Positions 17,499 through 25,943 are shown, counted from the stretch's first letter. The stretch: DNA of 64,000 nt from Halarsenatibacter silvermanii (GCF_900103135.1 NZ_FNGO01000003.1:62001-126000), one strand, 5' to 3'. The notes: a model not told the origin generated them from the letters alone. Program-made: numbers and translations.

Positions 17499-17687
17499 TT
17501 ATTTCTTCTTTAGAAATTTTTCATAACCCTCAAAACAGGGCTGGCCTTTATCTTTGACCTGGGGTAGAATGACCTCTTCAATGAACTCCAGAGCCTCTTC
17601 CGGGTCCCTGTCGACATTGATGCGCTCTAAAAGCATCTGCTGTTCTTCGTCCAGGACAACAAAAACTTTATTTCCTTCTTGTGCCAT
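17499..17687 (-). CDS. conserved-looking 62-aa hypothetical protein
   Basis: Not recognised. Highly charged, soluble, with a single Cys (GQPCFEGYEKF) near the C-terminus and no membrane segment. The ATG at 17687 follows GGGGTG at 6 nt. It lies 20 bp downstream of the Fe-S protein gene and 41 bp upstream of the glutaredoxin-like gene, so it is almost certainly co-transcribed with them. Confidence 0.65.
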   Translation of the reverse strand: MAQEGNKVFVVLDEEQQMLLERINVDRDPEEALEFIEEVILPQVKDKGQPCFEGYEKFLKKK

Positions 17688-17707
17688 TGTCTTCACCCCA
17701 CTTTCCG

Positions 17708-18226
17708 CTATTGTGGCAGCATGGCCTTAAGAGTTTCTCTGGCATCAGCGTAGTCCTTTTCTTTCAGTTTGGGACAGTTTTCCAGATCCTGTTCGTATTC
17801 TAACAGCTGCACCGCAAAGGCAAGACAGGTTAGTTCCCCGCATTTGCTGCAGTTTGTTTTAGGCAGCAGCTTAAATATTTCCAGGGGACGCGGAGGGTCT
17901 GATGCTGTATGATCCGGTTCAATTTCATCTTTGCGTGCATAAATATCATTTATGATATCCTTCAACCACTCTATAACCTGCATGGCGTCGGTGGAATTTT
18001 CCGCTTTAATCATGGTCATTTTCTCTTCGTAAAGGGTTATGGTTCTGAACTCCTTTTGCAGAGAGAGGCTGGGCAGACCGGGATTATAATTTGCTCTTTC
18101 AATTTCAGCGTTTACAAAGGGAAAAATATCTCCAATATTGGATCCCAGATCAGCTTTTAATCTGATCTTATCAGGATCAGCAAGACAGGGTGATATGTAG
18201 GTAATGTCGACTCTGTTCAGTGTCAT
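17708..18226 (-). CDS. (4Fe-4S)-binding protein of unknown function
   Basis: The C-terminal 50 of 172 residues carry a four-cysteine motif (KTNCSKCGELTCLAFAVQL followed by ENCPKL). This is the type of Fe-S domain found in the corrinoid iron-sulfur protein and related redox proteins. The N-terminal 100 residues are not recognised. The start codon immediately follows the stop of the desulfurase gene (18227), which indicates translational coupling. An Fe-S protein tied to a desulfurase, a glutaredoxin-like protein and a small charged protein suggests a dedicated chalcogen-handling pathway. Its product is not evident here. Confidence 0.75.
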   Translation of the reverse strand: MTLNRVDITYISPCLADPDKIRLKADLGSNIGDIFPFVNAEIERANYNPGLPSLSLQKEFRTITLYEEKMTMIKAENSTDAMQVIEWLKDIINDIYARKDEIEPDHTASDPPRPLEIFKLLPKTNCSKCGELTCLAFAVQLLEYEQDLENCPKLKEKDYADARETLKAMLPQ

Positions 18227-19390
18227 CTAAGAATTCACCCCGGTTCCGCGCTGCAGAATTTTTTTCAGCGCCTCTCCCGCCCTCTCAATATCCTGTTTGC
18301 TGTTAAAGATTCCCGGGCTGAACCTGAGGCTGCCCCTGTCTTCGGTGCCCAGCATTTTGTGGGCTTGAGGTGAACAGTGCAGCCCGGCCCGGACCATAAT
18401 ATCATATACATCGTCAAGCACATAGGCCGCCTCTTCGGCCGGAATATCCGCCAGATTAACAGAGACAACTGCAACTAAATCTTCGGCTGAAAGAGGACTA
18501 TAGATTTCACAGTCCTGTAAATCACCCAGCACATCCAGGAGATATTCTGTCAGCTGGAGTTCATGCTGCCGGATCTCTTCTATTCCACGCTGAAGTAAAT
18601 ATTCAACCCCTGACTTTAAACCGGCAAGACCGACGGAATTGACCGTGCCGGCTTCAAAGCGGTCGGGTAAATCTTCGGGCTGTCTTTCCAGATAGGATTT
18701 GCTGCCAGTTCCTCCCTCTTTGAGGGGGGCGAGTTCAATTTCGGAATCTATATAAAGTCCTCCGGTTCCGGTTGGGCCCAGCAGCCCCTTATGACCGGTA
18801 AATCCCAGCATTGAGATATTATACTCCTGCACATCAATCGGCAGAATCCCGGCTGTCTGGGCACTGTCTACCAGCAGAGGCAAATTTTTTTCCTGGCAGA
18901 ATTCACCGACAGTTTCCAGAGGGGCGATGGCCCCGGTGACATTAGAAGCATGATTGATGATTACCAGTTCGGTATTTTTTGAATGGGCTTCCTCTAACTC
19001 CTTTTTATCTATAAAAGCTCTATCGGGAGCCCCTATGGTGCTTATCTTCACCTCTTTTTCTTTTTGCAGGTGCTTTAAGGGCCTCCAGACAGCGTTATGC
19101 TCAAAACTGGTGGTGATAACATGGCTTTTTTCCGGGACAAAGCCCTTTATTGCCAGGTTTAAAGCTTCCGTCACATTGGCTGTAAATACAATTCGGCTGA
19201 CATCGTCTATATTGAATAAATCACCCAGAGCCTGACGGGTTGAGAATACTATCTGTTCGGCTTTAAGCGCCCGCTGGTAGGCTCCCCGGCCCGGATTCAC
19301 TCCTATATTTTGCATATAGTTATTCATCTCTTTCTGTACAGAATCGGGCTTGGGATAGGATGTTGCGGCATTATCGAGATATATAGCCAT
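18227..19390 (-). CDS. class V aminotransferase, cysteine desulfurase family protein
   Basis: A PLP enzyme of 387 residues that releases sulfur (or selenium) from cysteine (or selenocysteine). The PLP lysine is in GFTGHKGLLGPTGTGG near residue 205; the PLP histidine segment is TTSFEHNAVWRPL; the persulfide cysteine is in RAGLHCSPQAHKMLGT near 340. The sequence pattern is closer to the EF2568-type group, often seen beside selenium genes, than to housekeeping IscS or SufS. It is the first gene of a four-gene minus-strand run. It may also supply the nearby SufCB, which lacks its own SufS. Selenium genes such as selD are not in this window. Confidence 0.85.
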   Translation of the reverse strand: MAIYLDNAATSYPKPDSVQKEMNNYMQNIGVNPGRGAYQRALKAEQIVFSTRQALGDLFNIDDVSRIVFTANVTEALNLAIKGFVPEKSHVITTSFEHNAVWRPLKHLQKEKEVKISTIGAPDRAFIDKKELEEAHSKNTELVIINHASNVTGAIAPLETVGEFCQEKNLPLLVDSAQTAGILPIDVQEYNISMLGFTGHKGLLGPTGTGGLYIDSEIELAPLKEGGTGSKSYLERQPEDLPDRFEAGTVNSVGLAGLKSGVEYLLQRGIEEIRQHELQLTEYLLDVLGDLQDCEIYSPLSAEDLVAVVSVNLADIPAEEAAYVLDDVYDIMVRAGLHCSPQAHKMLGTEDRGSLRFSPGIFNSKQDIERAGEALKKILQRGTGVNS

Positions 19391-19531
19391 AAATGCACCC
19401 CCGAAAGTTACTGAAATATTTCACAAAACTTATAATTGAGGGAGGGAGGCATAGCCTCCCTCCATTTCTCCGGACCAAAACGGTCTACTGGGATAAAACT
19501 TTAACTGTCTGTTCTTCAAATTTGCTCTGCT

Positions 19532-19768
19532 TTAACTATTCTGCAAAATATCCTTTATCCCCTCTGCTGATGGCACTTCACCGGTAACTACTGCCTCACC
19601 ATCCACAACTAAAGCCGGAGATAGAGCAATCCCCCGTTCTGTCATCTCATTCATATCTTTGATATGCTCAAAATCGGCTTCAAGCCCTAACTCTTCAATG
19701 GCTCTTTTGGTCCTTTCTGCCAGCGTCTCGCAATTCTTGCAGCCCGGTCCTAAAACTTCAACTTTCAT
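19532..19768 (-). CDS. thioredoxin-like small redox-active disulfide protein (CxxC)
   Basis: A 78-residue protein with a thioredoxin fold in the style of the small redox-active disulfide protein 2 family: GPGCKNCETLAERT near residue 10 and cis-Pro segment LSPALVVDG. GAGGTG lies 6 nt before the start codon. It lies 51 bp downstream of a COG0701 permease, a pairing seen repeatedly in arsenic and other metalloid-resistance neighbourhoods. It probably serves the permease or reduces its substrate. Confidence 0.88.
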   Translation of the reverse strand: MKVEVLGPGCKNCETLAERTKRAIEELGLEADFEHIKDMNEMTERGIALSPALVVDGEAVVTGEVPSAEGIKDILQNS

Positions 19769-19818
19769 TTTATCACCTCTTTTGTTTGATTTTTAATCAT
19801 ATTTCAGCTTAAACTCTG

Positions 19819-20991
19819 CTATAATACCAGGTTACCAAAAATCATACCACTTATAGTGGCCATAATCACAACCAGGACAATAAAGACGGAGGTTTTTTTA
19901 GTGCCTAAAACGCTGTGAATTACCAGCATATTGGGCAGACTCAAAGCTGGTCCTGCCAGAAGCAGGGCAAGCGCAGGACCATCACCCATGCCCAACCCCA
20001 TAAGCCCCTGAAGTATGGGCACTTCCGTCAGAGTGGCGAAATACATGAAGGCTCCCAGTATAGAGGCTAAAAAGTTGGCGGATACGGAATTGCCACCTAC
20101 AAAATCGGCGACTACCTGCTCGGGTATCAAGCCGGCCTCTGTGCCGGGGCGTCCCATCAAAAATCCGGCGATGAGAACACCGGCAAAGAGCAGGGGGCCT
20201 ATCATCTCTGTAAATCTCCAGGTTTCCTCGAGCCAGTCCTTCAGTTCCTGTTTATTGAACCATTTAACCAGCATGACTGCCAGAATGATTAAGAGTCCAC
20301 CGGTGAGATACCATCTAATCTGGAAGATTTGATACCAGATACCCTCGGCCTGCTCCGGTTCAGCCCAGGCCATAAATATCAGGGCCAGCACCAGAACTAT
20401 AAAATAGGTCAGATTCTGCAGGCTGGAACGGGATTCTTCTGCACTGGTGGTGGCAGTAACCAGATCGCTCTGCCTGTCTTCTTCGGAATCCCTGAATATT
20501 ACCGCCATTAAGATGCCTATCACCAGGGCAAAGAAGACTGCTCCAATCACCCTGGCCAGTCCCAGCTGCCAGCCCAGAACACGGGCGGTCAGAATTATTG
20601 CCAGCACATTGATAGCCGGTCCGGAATAAAGAAATGCTGTGGCAGGTCCTATACCTGCTCCGGTTTTATATATGCTGGCAAAAAGCGGCAGCACAGTACA
20701 GGAACATACAGCAAGTATAGCACCTGAAACTGAGGCCACTGAATAGGAAAGAATTTTATTGGCTCCGGCTCCAAAATATTTAATTATGGCATTGCGGGAA
20801 AGGAAGTTTGCTATAGCGCCCGCCACAAAGAAAGCTGGAATCAAACAGAAAAGCACATGCTCCCGCACATAATACTGGAGCATCAAAAAGGCTTCATTTA
20901 TGGCCTCCTGGATCATAGCTGTTTCAAAAGGTATGAAATATACTGCTATAAATACGGCAATGAATAAAAGTATTTTATTTAGTCTGCTCAT
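19819..20991 (-). CDS. COG0701 permease (ArsP/DUF318-like)
   Basis: An integral membrane permease of 390 residues with about 10 helices in two homologous halves. The first half has the cysteine motif AVCSCTVLPLFASIYKTGAGIGPATAFLYSGPAIN, and the second has ATLTEVPILQGLMGLGMGDGPALALLLAGPALSLPN. ArsP members export trivalent methylarsenicals; the substrate of this protein cannot be fixed from the sequence. The ATG at 20991 follows AGGGTGA at 6 nt. It forms a unit with the CxxC thioredoxin-like gene downstream. A repeat element (copy D) lies between this gene and a likely promoter at 21269-21297. Confidence 0.87.
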   Translation of the reverse strand: MSRLNKILLFIAVFIAVYFIPFETAMIQEAINEAFLMLQYYVREHVLFCLIPAFFVAGAIANFLSRNAIIKYFGAGANKILSYSVASVSGAILAVCSCTVLPLFASIYKTGAGIGPATAFLYSGPAINVLAIILTARVLGWQLGLARVIGAVFFALVIGILMAVIFRDSEEDRQSDLVTATTSAEESRSSLQNLTYFIVLVLALIFMAWAEPEQAEGIWYQIFQIRWYLTGGLLIILAVMLVKWFNKQELKDWLEETWRFTEMIGPLLFAGVLIAGFLMGRPGTEAGLIPEQVVADFVGGNSVSANFLASILGAFMYFATLTEVPILQGLMGLGMGDGPALALLLAGPALSLPNMLVIHSVLGTKKTSVFIVLVVIMATISGMIFGNLVL

Positions 20992-21091
20992 GAAATCACC
21001 CTTCAAGCTTGAATTTTTTGTCAGGTTAAATTGAGTTTTTCGCCCTTATCTTTATATCGTTCTTTTTGGTAAAGCAGATCAATTATTTTAA

Positions 21092-21200
21092 GTATCTTCT
21101 TGTCTTCAGTTGTTTAAAAGGTGTGTAAAAAACCTCATTTAGTTCTACTGTAAGATATAAAGCTTCGCTCACAATGAAATTTTTCTGTTCTCGATGTTTT
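21092..21200. mobile_element. MITE-like element, copy D (one end lost)
   Basis: In inverse orientation to copies A and B: GTATCTTCTTGTCTTCAGTTGTTTAAAAGGTGTG, then CTGTAAGATATAAAGC and CACAATGAAATTTTTC. These match the reverse complement of copy B over about 100 bp. The far end with the second GGATCTTC terminus is missing. It lies in the 5' leader of the permease gene. Confidence 0.72.
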
Positions 21201-21268
21201 TCCCACCCTGCTCTCATATAAAATAAAAGGCAGTTACCATCCGGTTTCCAGAATCGATCTCAATTACT

Positions 21269-21297
21269 ATATTACAATAAAAGAATATAGTTGTCAA
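21269..21297 (-). promoter_or_regulatory. predicted minus-strand promoter upstream of copy D
   Basis: Minus-strand TTGACA (21297-21292), 17-bp spacer, TAATAT (21274-21269). It points toward the permease gene, whose start is 280 bp away, reading through repeat copy D. The rest of this 600-bp gap contains an ATCCCGA/TCGGGAT inverted repeat around 21306-21341 and no convincing gene. Confidence 0.5.
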
Positions 21298-21607
21298 GAT
21301 CTAATCCCGACCACTGAAAAATGTAATAGAGATCGGGATCTATTTGCTCTGCCGGAATTGTATTACATCTTTCCTATCTCTGTTTTAGGGAAAAAATTCT
21401 GAAGTAAAACATAGGGGAATCCAGAAAAAAAGGTAACTTCGCAAAAAAGTTGTGGAACTGGAAAAAGAAGTAGAATATCTTTTTCGGTGCTGGAAAAACA
21501 GCAAAAATATCAGCCAAACTGCCAGAAAGCATAAACTCAGCTATAACCTGTGGCACCCGTTAAGTAAACACTTAATTTTCATGACAGCTCATCCTCACCC
21601 TGCGCAT

Positions 21608-21790
21608 TCATCCCATAAAAAACATTAAGACCAGATAAATCCCTGAAGCCAGCAGAGAAGTCATTATGGCCCCCAGCAGAGCAGCACTGCGGCTGGGATA
21701 TTGTTTGCCCATGTCCAGTATATTGCGCGAATAGATTATGTACCAAAAAGCGGTGAATATTAGAAAAAAAGTTGAAACGCTGCGGAGCAT
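21608..21790 (-). CDS. 60-aa small membrane protein
   Basis: Not recognised. Two hydrophobic helices (residues 5-21 and 37-58) are joined by a short charged loop (SRNILDMGKQYPSR). GGAGG lies 9 nt before the ATG, which supports a real gene despite its size. It stands alone between the permease leader and the larE region. Confidence 0.6.
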   Translation of the reverse strand: MLRSVSTFFLIFTAFWYIIYSRNILDMGKQYPSRSAALLGAIMTSLLASGIYLVLMFFMG

Positions 21791-21856
21791 ATCTCTTCCT
21801 CCTCACCTAACTACATATTCCTGTCAGCAGTCTGATTTCCTTTTGCTGTACCATGA

Positions 21857-22095
21857 TTAACAAATCAAGATAGGGCCTCCCGCCCCGGCTTTGGCCGCAT
21901 CAACCTCCAGGTCTTCCATCAGAACCTGATGAAAGGTCTCAAATATAGTCTTATTTACAGCCCTGACTTCGCTTGATATTTTATCTCCCCTTTGACATCC
22001 TCCCCGCCCATTAACATGGACGAGGCTTTCTCGGCTAAAATTCGTAATCCTTTCCACCGATACATCGACACCCAACGGATGTGGAGAAGGTCCAA
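21857..22095 (-). mobile_element. possible IS200/IS605-type right-end remnant
   Basis: Directly after larE, the minus strand reads AGAAAGCCTCGTCCATG then GGGCGGGGAGGATGTCAAAG. CCTCGTCC and GGGCGGGG can pair to a short hairpin followed by GATGTCAA. This is the usual look of the end of tnpB elements of the IS200/IS605 superfamily. A 72-codon frame (21857-22075) passes through it and may contain a decayed tnpB tail, but no TnpB catalytic motif is visible. I base this on pattern memory only. Confidence 0.3.
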
Positions 22096-22099
22096 ATAT

Positions 22100-22927
22100 C
22101 TATGATATAACTTCATTCATGCTGCCGGTCCGATAACCCTCAATGTCCAGGGTTACATAGGTATAATCGAGCTGTTTTAGCTTTTTTATTATCTCTTTTC
22201 TGTGTTCTAAAACCCTGTCCAGTTCCTCAGGGTTTACTTCTATTCTGACCGTTTCATCATCATGATGCCTTAATCGCAGCTGATCAAAATCAAAGCTCTG
22301 CAGAAAATCCTCTCCCTCATCCACTCTCGTCAGTTTCTCCTCTTCAATTTTTACTCCATAGGGGAAACGAGACGAAAGGCAGGCAAAAGAAGGTTTATCC
22401 CATACGGGAAGATCTCTGCGCCTGGCCAGAGTCCTTATCTCTTTCTTGTTTAGCCCGGCATCTTTCAGAGGACTTTTTACCTTGAGCTCCTCCACAGCTT
22501 TGATCCCGGGACGATATTCACTTTTAGCATCATCATAGTTTGACCCTTCCAGCACTTCCCGATAACCCTTCTTCTCTGCCATCTCTTTTAAATCCGAAAG
22601 CAGTTCTTTTTTGCAGTAATAACAGCGATCCTCATCATTTCTGGTGAAGTTTTCGTTATCAAGCTCTGTAGTTCTGATTATTTTGTGTTTTGCTCCGATT
22701 TCAGCGGCCAGCGACCTGGCTTCTTCCAGTTCCCGGTCGGGATATGTTTCCGCACAGGAAGTTACGGCCAGAACATTATCCCTTCCCAAAACTTCCAGAG
22801 CAGAATCCAGCAGCAGAGCGCTGTCTACGCCTCCAGAAAAAGCTACCACAACACTGCCATATCCCTGAAGAATATTTTTTAACTTTTCATTTTTTTTGAC
22901 CAGTGCCGCATCTTTTTTCTCTATCAT
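22100..22927 (-). CDS. larE: ATP-dependent sulfur transferase LarE
   Basis: LarE installs sulfur on the pyridinium precursor of the nickel-pincer nucleotide cofactor of lactate racemase and related enzymes. The PP-loop VAFSGGVDSALLLD lies near residue 30. Three cysteines are placed as in LarE: two in DRCYYCKKEL near 97 and one in FACLSSRFPYG near 176. Sacrificial LarE uses a single Cys, while homologues with three such cysteines can hold a 4Fe-4S cluster and act catalytically; the latter is inferred here. 275 residues, the usual size. larB and larC, the usual companions, are not in the window. A strong promoter lies upstream. Confidence 0.92.
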   Translation of the reverse strand: MIEKKDAALVKKNEKLKNILQGYGSVVVAFSGGVDSALLLDSALEVLGRDNVLAVTSCAETYPDRELEEARSLAAEIGAKHKIIRTTELDNENFTRNDEDRCYYCKKELLSDLKEMAEKKGYREVLEGSNYDDAKSEYRPGIKAVEELKVKSPLKDAGLNKKEIRTLARRRDLPVWDKPSFACLSSRFPYGVKIEEEKLTRVDEGEDFLQSFDFDQLRLRHHDDETVRIEVNPEELDRVLEHRKEIIKKLKQLDYTYVTLDIEGYRTGSMNEVIS

Positions 22928-22987
22928 ATAAAATCCTCCTTCTGTACTTAACTTGATTTCCTGATATTAACTTAACTCCTACCAACA

Positions 22988-23016
22988 AGTATAATTTAGT
23001 TTATTTACTCTGTCAA
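22988..23016 (-). promoter_or_regulatory. sigma-A promoter of larE
   Basis: Minus-strand TTGACA (23016-23011), 17-bp spacer, TATACT (22993-22988), about 60 bp upstream of the larE start. The same boxes as the acs promoter. Confidence 0.75.
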
Positions 23017-23036
23017 GATAATGAAAAATCCATCAA

Positions 23037-23076
23037 AATAAAAAAAACGCTGACTCAAAATCTTCCTTTGAGCCAG
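23037..23076 (-). terminator. terminator of the FMN-binding gene at 23143
   Basis: Minus-strand GCTGGCTCAAA pairs with TTTGAGTCAGC (11 positions, one wobble) and is followed by GTTTTTTTTATTTTG. Confidence 0.85.
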
Positions 23077-23142
23077 CCGCTGAGTTTGCAGATCAGCTTA
23101 TTTATTTACGTTGAAACGTAATTTAAAACTCTCTCCGGACAA

Positions 23143-23652
23143 TTATTCCCGATATCTTCCCCGATTAAAGGCATCTCTAACAGCGGAAACAACTTTCGAT
23201 GACCTGATAGTTGCCGCGGTGAAACCATCTACTTCTTCAGGCTCTATAGCTTCAAGAGCCGGCGTGCCTTCAGGAGTGCCCTCCAGATAACTCAATCTTT
23301 CAGTTATTTCGCTGAGACCCTGAGCTCCTACCAGATACTCAAGAGCTGACTCGTATTGTTCTCTGATTCCCAGAAAAGTATCAGAAACATCCTCCTCATA
23401 ATAATCCACGCCATCATATTCCTGATGTCTCATACTGACACCGACGATTTCTTCATCCTCTATCGTGACCTGCAGACTGATGTTGATCACACCATGATCC
23501 ATAAAGCTGCCTCGATAATCTCCATCCAGCAGTTCCCAGTGTTCCCCATAGGAAGCTTCACCATGAGAATCAGCAGAGACGTCAGCGGAGAAAGCAAAAA
23601 CAAGTGATAGTGATACGATTGCTACCGCAGCGATAATAAGATTTCTTTTCAT
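23143..23652 (-). CDS. exported FMN-binding domain-like protein
   Basis: A signal peptide (MKRNLIIAAVAIVSLSLVFAFSADVSA) precedes one FMN_bind-like domain of about 120 residues, opening DGDYRGSFMDHGVI and ending DGFTAATIRSSKVVSAVRDA. The flavinylation tetrad reads TAAT instead of S/T-GAT, so covalent FMN attachment is doubtful. AAGGAGGG precedes the ATG. It is monocistronic, with its own promoter (23697-23725) and terminator. It is related in architecture to the two-domain protein at 9250-9945. The electron-transfer partner is unknown. Confidence 0.72.
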   Translation of the reverse strand: MKRNLIIAAVAIVSLSLVFAFSADVSADSHGEASYGEHWELLDGDYRGSFMDHGVINISLQVTIEDEEIVGVSMRHQEYDGVDYYEEDVSDTFLGIREQYESALEYLVGAQGLSEITERLSYLEGTPEGTPALEAIEPEEVDGFTAATIRSSKVVSAVRDAFNRGRYRE

Positions 23653-23696
23653 AAAATTCCCTCCTTATGATAATGTATTCATACTTCTCAACTTGA

Positions 23697-23725
23697 ATAA
23701 TAGCACAGCATTAAAGTTAAGTCAA
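23697..23725 (-). promoter_or_regulatory. sigma-A promoter of the FMN-binding gene
   Basis: Minus-strand TTGACT (23725-23720), 17-bp spacer, TATTAT (23702-23697), about 45 bp from the start codon and directly downstream of the dehydrogenase remnant. Confidence 0.7.
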
Positions 23726-23743
23726 GCAATTAATTTAATCAAC

Positions 23744-24070
23744 TTAATGATCATTAAGGTCTGAATACCAATCCTCCCGGTCATGTTCGAGCACTACTTC
23801 CATTCGGCCGCTGCTTGCTTCATCAACAGGAGCCTTATCGCCCACCTGAAAATTGGCCCTCCTGACCGCATGAATACCTACAGCCGCTGGCTCAGCCATA
23901 GCTCCATTCCAGCCAACATTGACCGGATATCATCCATTTTTACAAATCTGCTATCGACCGCCACGAAATCTGGGACATGCCCCACAATTTATGACCGAGA
24001 ACGATCGGAAGATCAACTAAAGGATGGTGGCCGGAATAGGAATGTACGTCTGAACCACAGATGCCAAATA
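23744..24070 (-). pseudogene. decayed zinc-dependent alcohol/polyol dehydrogenase
   Basis: Minus-strand translation in shifting frames gives ICGSDVHSYSG, HHPLVDLPIVLGHK, then MAEPAAVGIHAVRRANFQVGD. These are the catalytic-zinc region and the AEPAAVAxHAVRRA helix of sorbitol/threonine-type medium-chain dehydrogenases. The N-terminal 30-40 residues, most of the middle and the whole Rossmann domain are absent, and at least one frameshift and internal stops separate the pieces. The last frame ends at 23744 (EVVLEHDREDWYSDLNDH). The remnant fills the gap between the GGDEF/HD-GYP gene and the FMN-binding gene. Confidence 0.72.
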
Positions 24071-24078
24071 TTTACCGA

Positions 24079-25851
24079 TTACTCCGCCCGCATCATCTGC
24101 ACAAATTTTTTGGCCAGCTCGGGATCAAATTGACTGCCTGCATTTTCTTCTATTTCCTTCAGCGCTGCTTCTTTCCCGGCCGGATCACGATAGTTGCTGC
24201 CGCAGAGAATAACGTCATAGGCATCGACTACGGCTATAATCCTGGAAAGCAGCGGTATATTTTCTTTTTCCAGCCCATCAGGATAGCCCTGACCATCCCA
24301 GCGTTCATGCCTGTGCAGAATTTCTTCAGCTATAAAAGAAAATTCCTCCGTTTCTGCCGCCAGAATACCTCCCCTTTCGAGATGCTTTTTGACAAGTCTC
24401 CATTCTTCACCACTAAGTTCTTCAGTTTTATTTAATATATCCTCCGGGATCGTTGCTTTCCCCAGATCATGCAGAATAGCCACCAGTGAGAGATTGTGTA
24501 AATCTTTCTCCGGCAAATTCAATACCCTTCCCAGCTTGAGAGCCAGCTCGTTTATTCTCAGATAATGTCTTTCAGCCCCAGTTTTTTTCACCCTCAAAGT
24601 GGCAAGCATATTCTGAACAGCCTTATATTCTGGGCTTTTTCCTTTGGTTAATTTGTCTTTATACATCCTTTCATCAGCCTGAGACAGCACTTCCTGCAAA
24701 TTTACTTCTTTATTAACTTTGGTGGCGATACCCAGCCCCAGAGAGATTTTAAATCCTGCGATTTCAGTTTTCTGACATGTTTCCTCTATCCTATCCACAA
24801 TTTTTCTGGCCATTTTGGTGCCTGTCTGGGGCAGCAAAATCACAAATTCATCCCCGGCCCAGCGTGCAACTATATCTTCTTCTCTAGTATTGGCCTGAAG
24901 AATTTCGGCTACTTTGACCAGCAGCTCATCTCCTGTTTTATGCCCATAGGTGTCATTAACGATCTTCATGCCATTTATGTCACACATGATCATGCTGATA
25001 GGAAGCTGCCTTTCCGTGTCCAGTCGATCCATCTCCGCTTCCAGATAAAACCTGTTATAGAGGTCGGTCAATTTGTCGTGATAACTGACATATCTCAGCT
25101 CTTTTTCTCTTTTCTTGATTCTGGTAATATCCCGTGAAGTCCCTATGATTTTCTCTATTTTGCCATCAAAAATTATAGGGGTCAGACTCGTGCTCCATAC
25201 CCTTTCACCTTCAGGCAGAGTAAGCTTTTCTTCATACTCTATTTTCCCTCTCTTGTTCAGACACTTCCGGTAATTTTTTTCAATTTCTTTTCCCAGTTCA
25301 GGACCAAAAACTTCCACAGGCGTCTTATCTTTGATATTCTCTGTGCTGAGACCGGTTAACTTTTCATGCAGAGGGTTCAATTTTTGAAATGTTATTCTTT
25401 TGTTATCGTCAACTCCCAGAAGGAATATACTGGAGTGAACGCTGTCGAAAACAATTTTATACTCTTTCAGCAGCCCTTCCAGTTTGTTATTATTACACTC
25501 GCTGACGGTTATCTCTTCTTTTACTACCAGGATTTTATCCTGAACTATGCCAGCTCTGAGCGCGTACCGGGATTTTTCTTCACCATTTACGCATTCCAGA
25601 TCCATGTTAAATTTTTCTATCTCATTCTCAATCAGGAGGTTGAATTCTTTAACCAGCTCATCGATATCCTCCTGGATAAAACCCGCTCCTCTTAAGATTT
25701 CAGGATAATTGCTGCCATTTTCGAGCTCAGTCGCAGGCCGGTCCATCTCTGCAAAAAGTTTCGACCACTCCCTGTTGGTTTGATCTATTATGAGATTTTT
25801 TTTTAATAAAGCAGCCCCCATCGGCAGAGAGGCAAAGATATTATCGGTCAC
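24079..25851 (-). CDS. PAS-GGDEF-HD-GYP cyclic-di-GMP signalling protein
   Basis: 590 residues, soluble. Residues 1-110 are an uncharacterised sensor-like domain. A PAS domain follows (130-250; FDSVHSSIFLLGV, then VWSTSLTPIIFDGKI). Next is a GGDEF diguanylate cyclase domain (255-420) with WAGDEFVILLP and an RxxD inhibitory site (REED) five residues before it. Last is an HD-GYP phosphodiesterase domain (430-585) with AILHDLGKATIP and RHERWDGQGYPDGL. Both synthesis and breakdown of c-di-GMP are therefore possible. The GTG start has AAGGAGGG upstream. The PAS domain closely resembles the first PAS of the hybrid kinase at 49080-52363, suggesting a shared signal. An 18-bp palindrome lies about 95 bp upstream. 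Confidence 0.93.
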   Translation of the reverse strand: MTDNIFASLPMGAALLKKNLIIDQTNREWSKLFAEMDRPATELENGSNYPEILRGAGFIQEDIDELVKEFNLLIENEIEKFNMDLECVNGEEKSRYALRAGIVQDKILVVKEEITVSECNNNKLEGLLKEYKIVFDSVHSSIFLLGVDDNKRITFQKLNPLHEKLTGLSTENIKDKTPVEVFGPELGKEIEKNYRKCLNKRGKIEYEEKLTLPEGERVWSTSLTPIIFDGKIEKIIGTSRDITRIKKREKELRYVSYHDKLTDLYNRFYLEAEMDRLDTERQLPISMIMCDINGMKIVNDTYGHKTGDELLVKVAEILQANTREEDIVARWAGDEFVILLPQTGTKMARKIVDRIEETCQKTEIAGFKISLGLGIATKVNKEVNLQEVLSQADERMYKDKLTKGKSPEYKAVQNMLATLRVKKTGAERHYLRINELALKLGRVLNLPEKDLHNLSLVAILHDLGKATIPEDILNKTEELSGEEWRLVKKHLERGGILAAETEEFSFIAEEILHRHERWDGQGYPDGLEKENIPLLSRIIAVVDAYDVILCGSNYRDPAGKEAALKEIEENAGSQFDPELAKKFVQMMRAE

Positions 25852-25943
25852 CGCAATCCCTCCTTCTTAACAGCCTGCTGCTGAAATTGACAAAAGAGAA
25901 TATACCTCTAAGGATATTATATCAGGCATGAGAAAAGTATAAT

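Noticed and set aside
21437-21628. Plus-strand frame encoding KKVVELEKEVEYLF then ISQTARKHKLS, reminiscent of a coiled-coil/HTH transposase fragment
   Set aside because: No start or ribosome site, a stop directly upstream, and its end overlaps the better supported 60-aa membrane protein gene on the other strand. It could be a transposase relic but I cannot support it.
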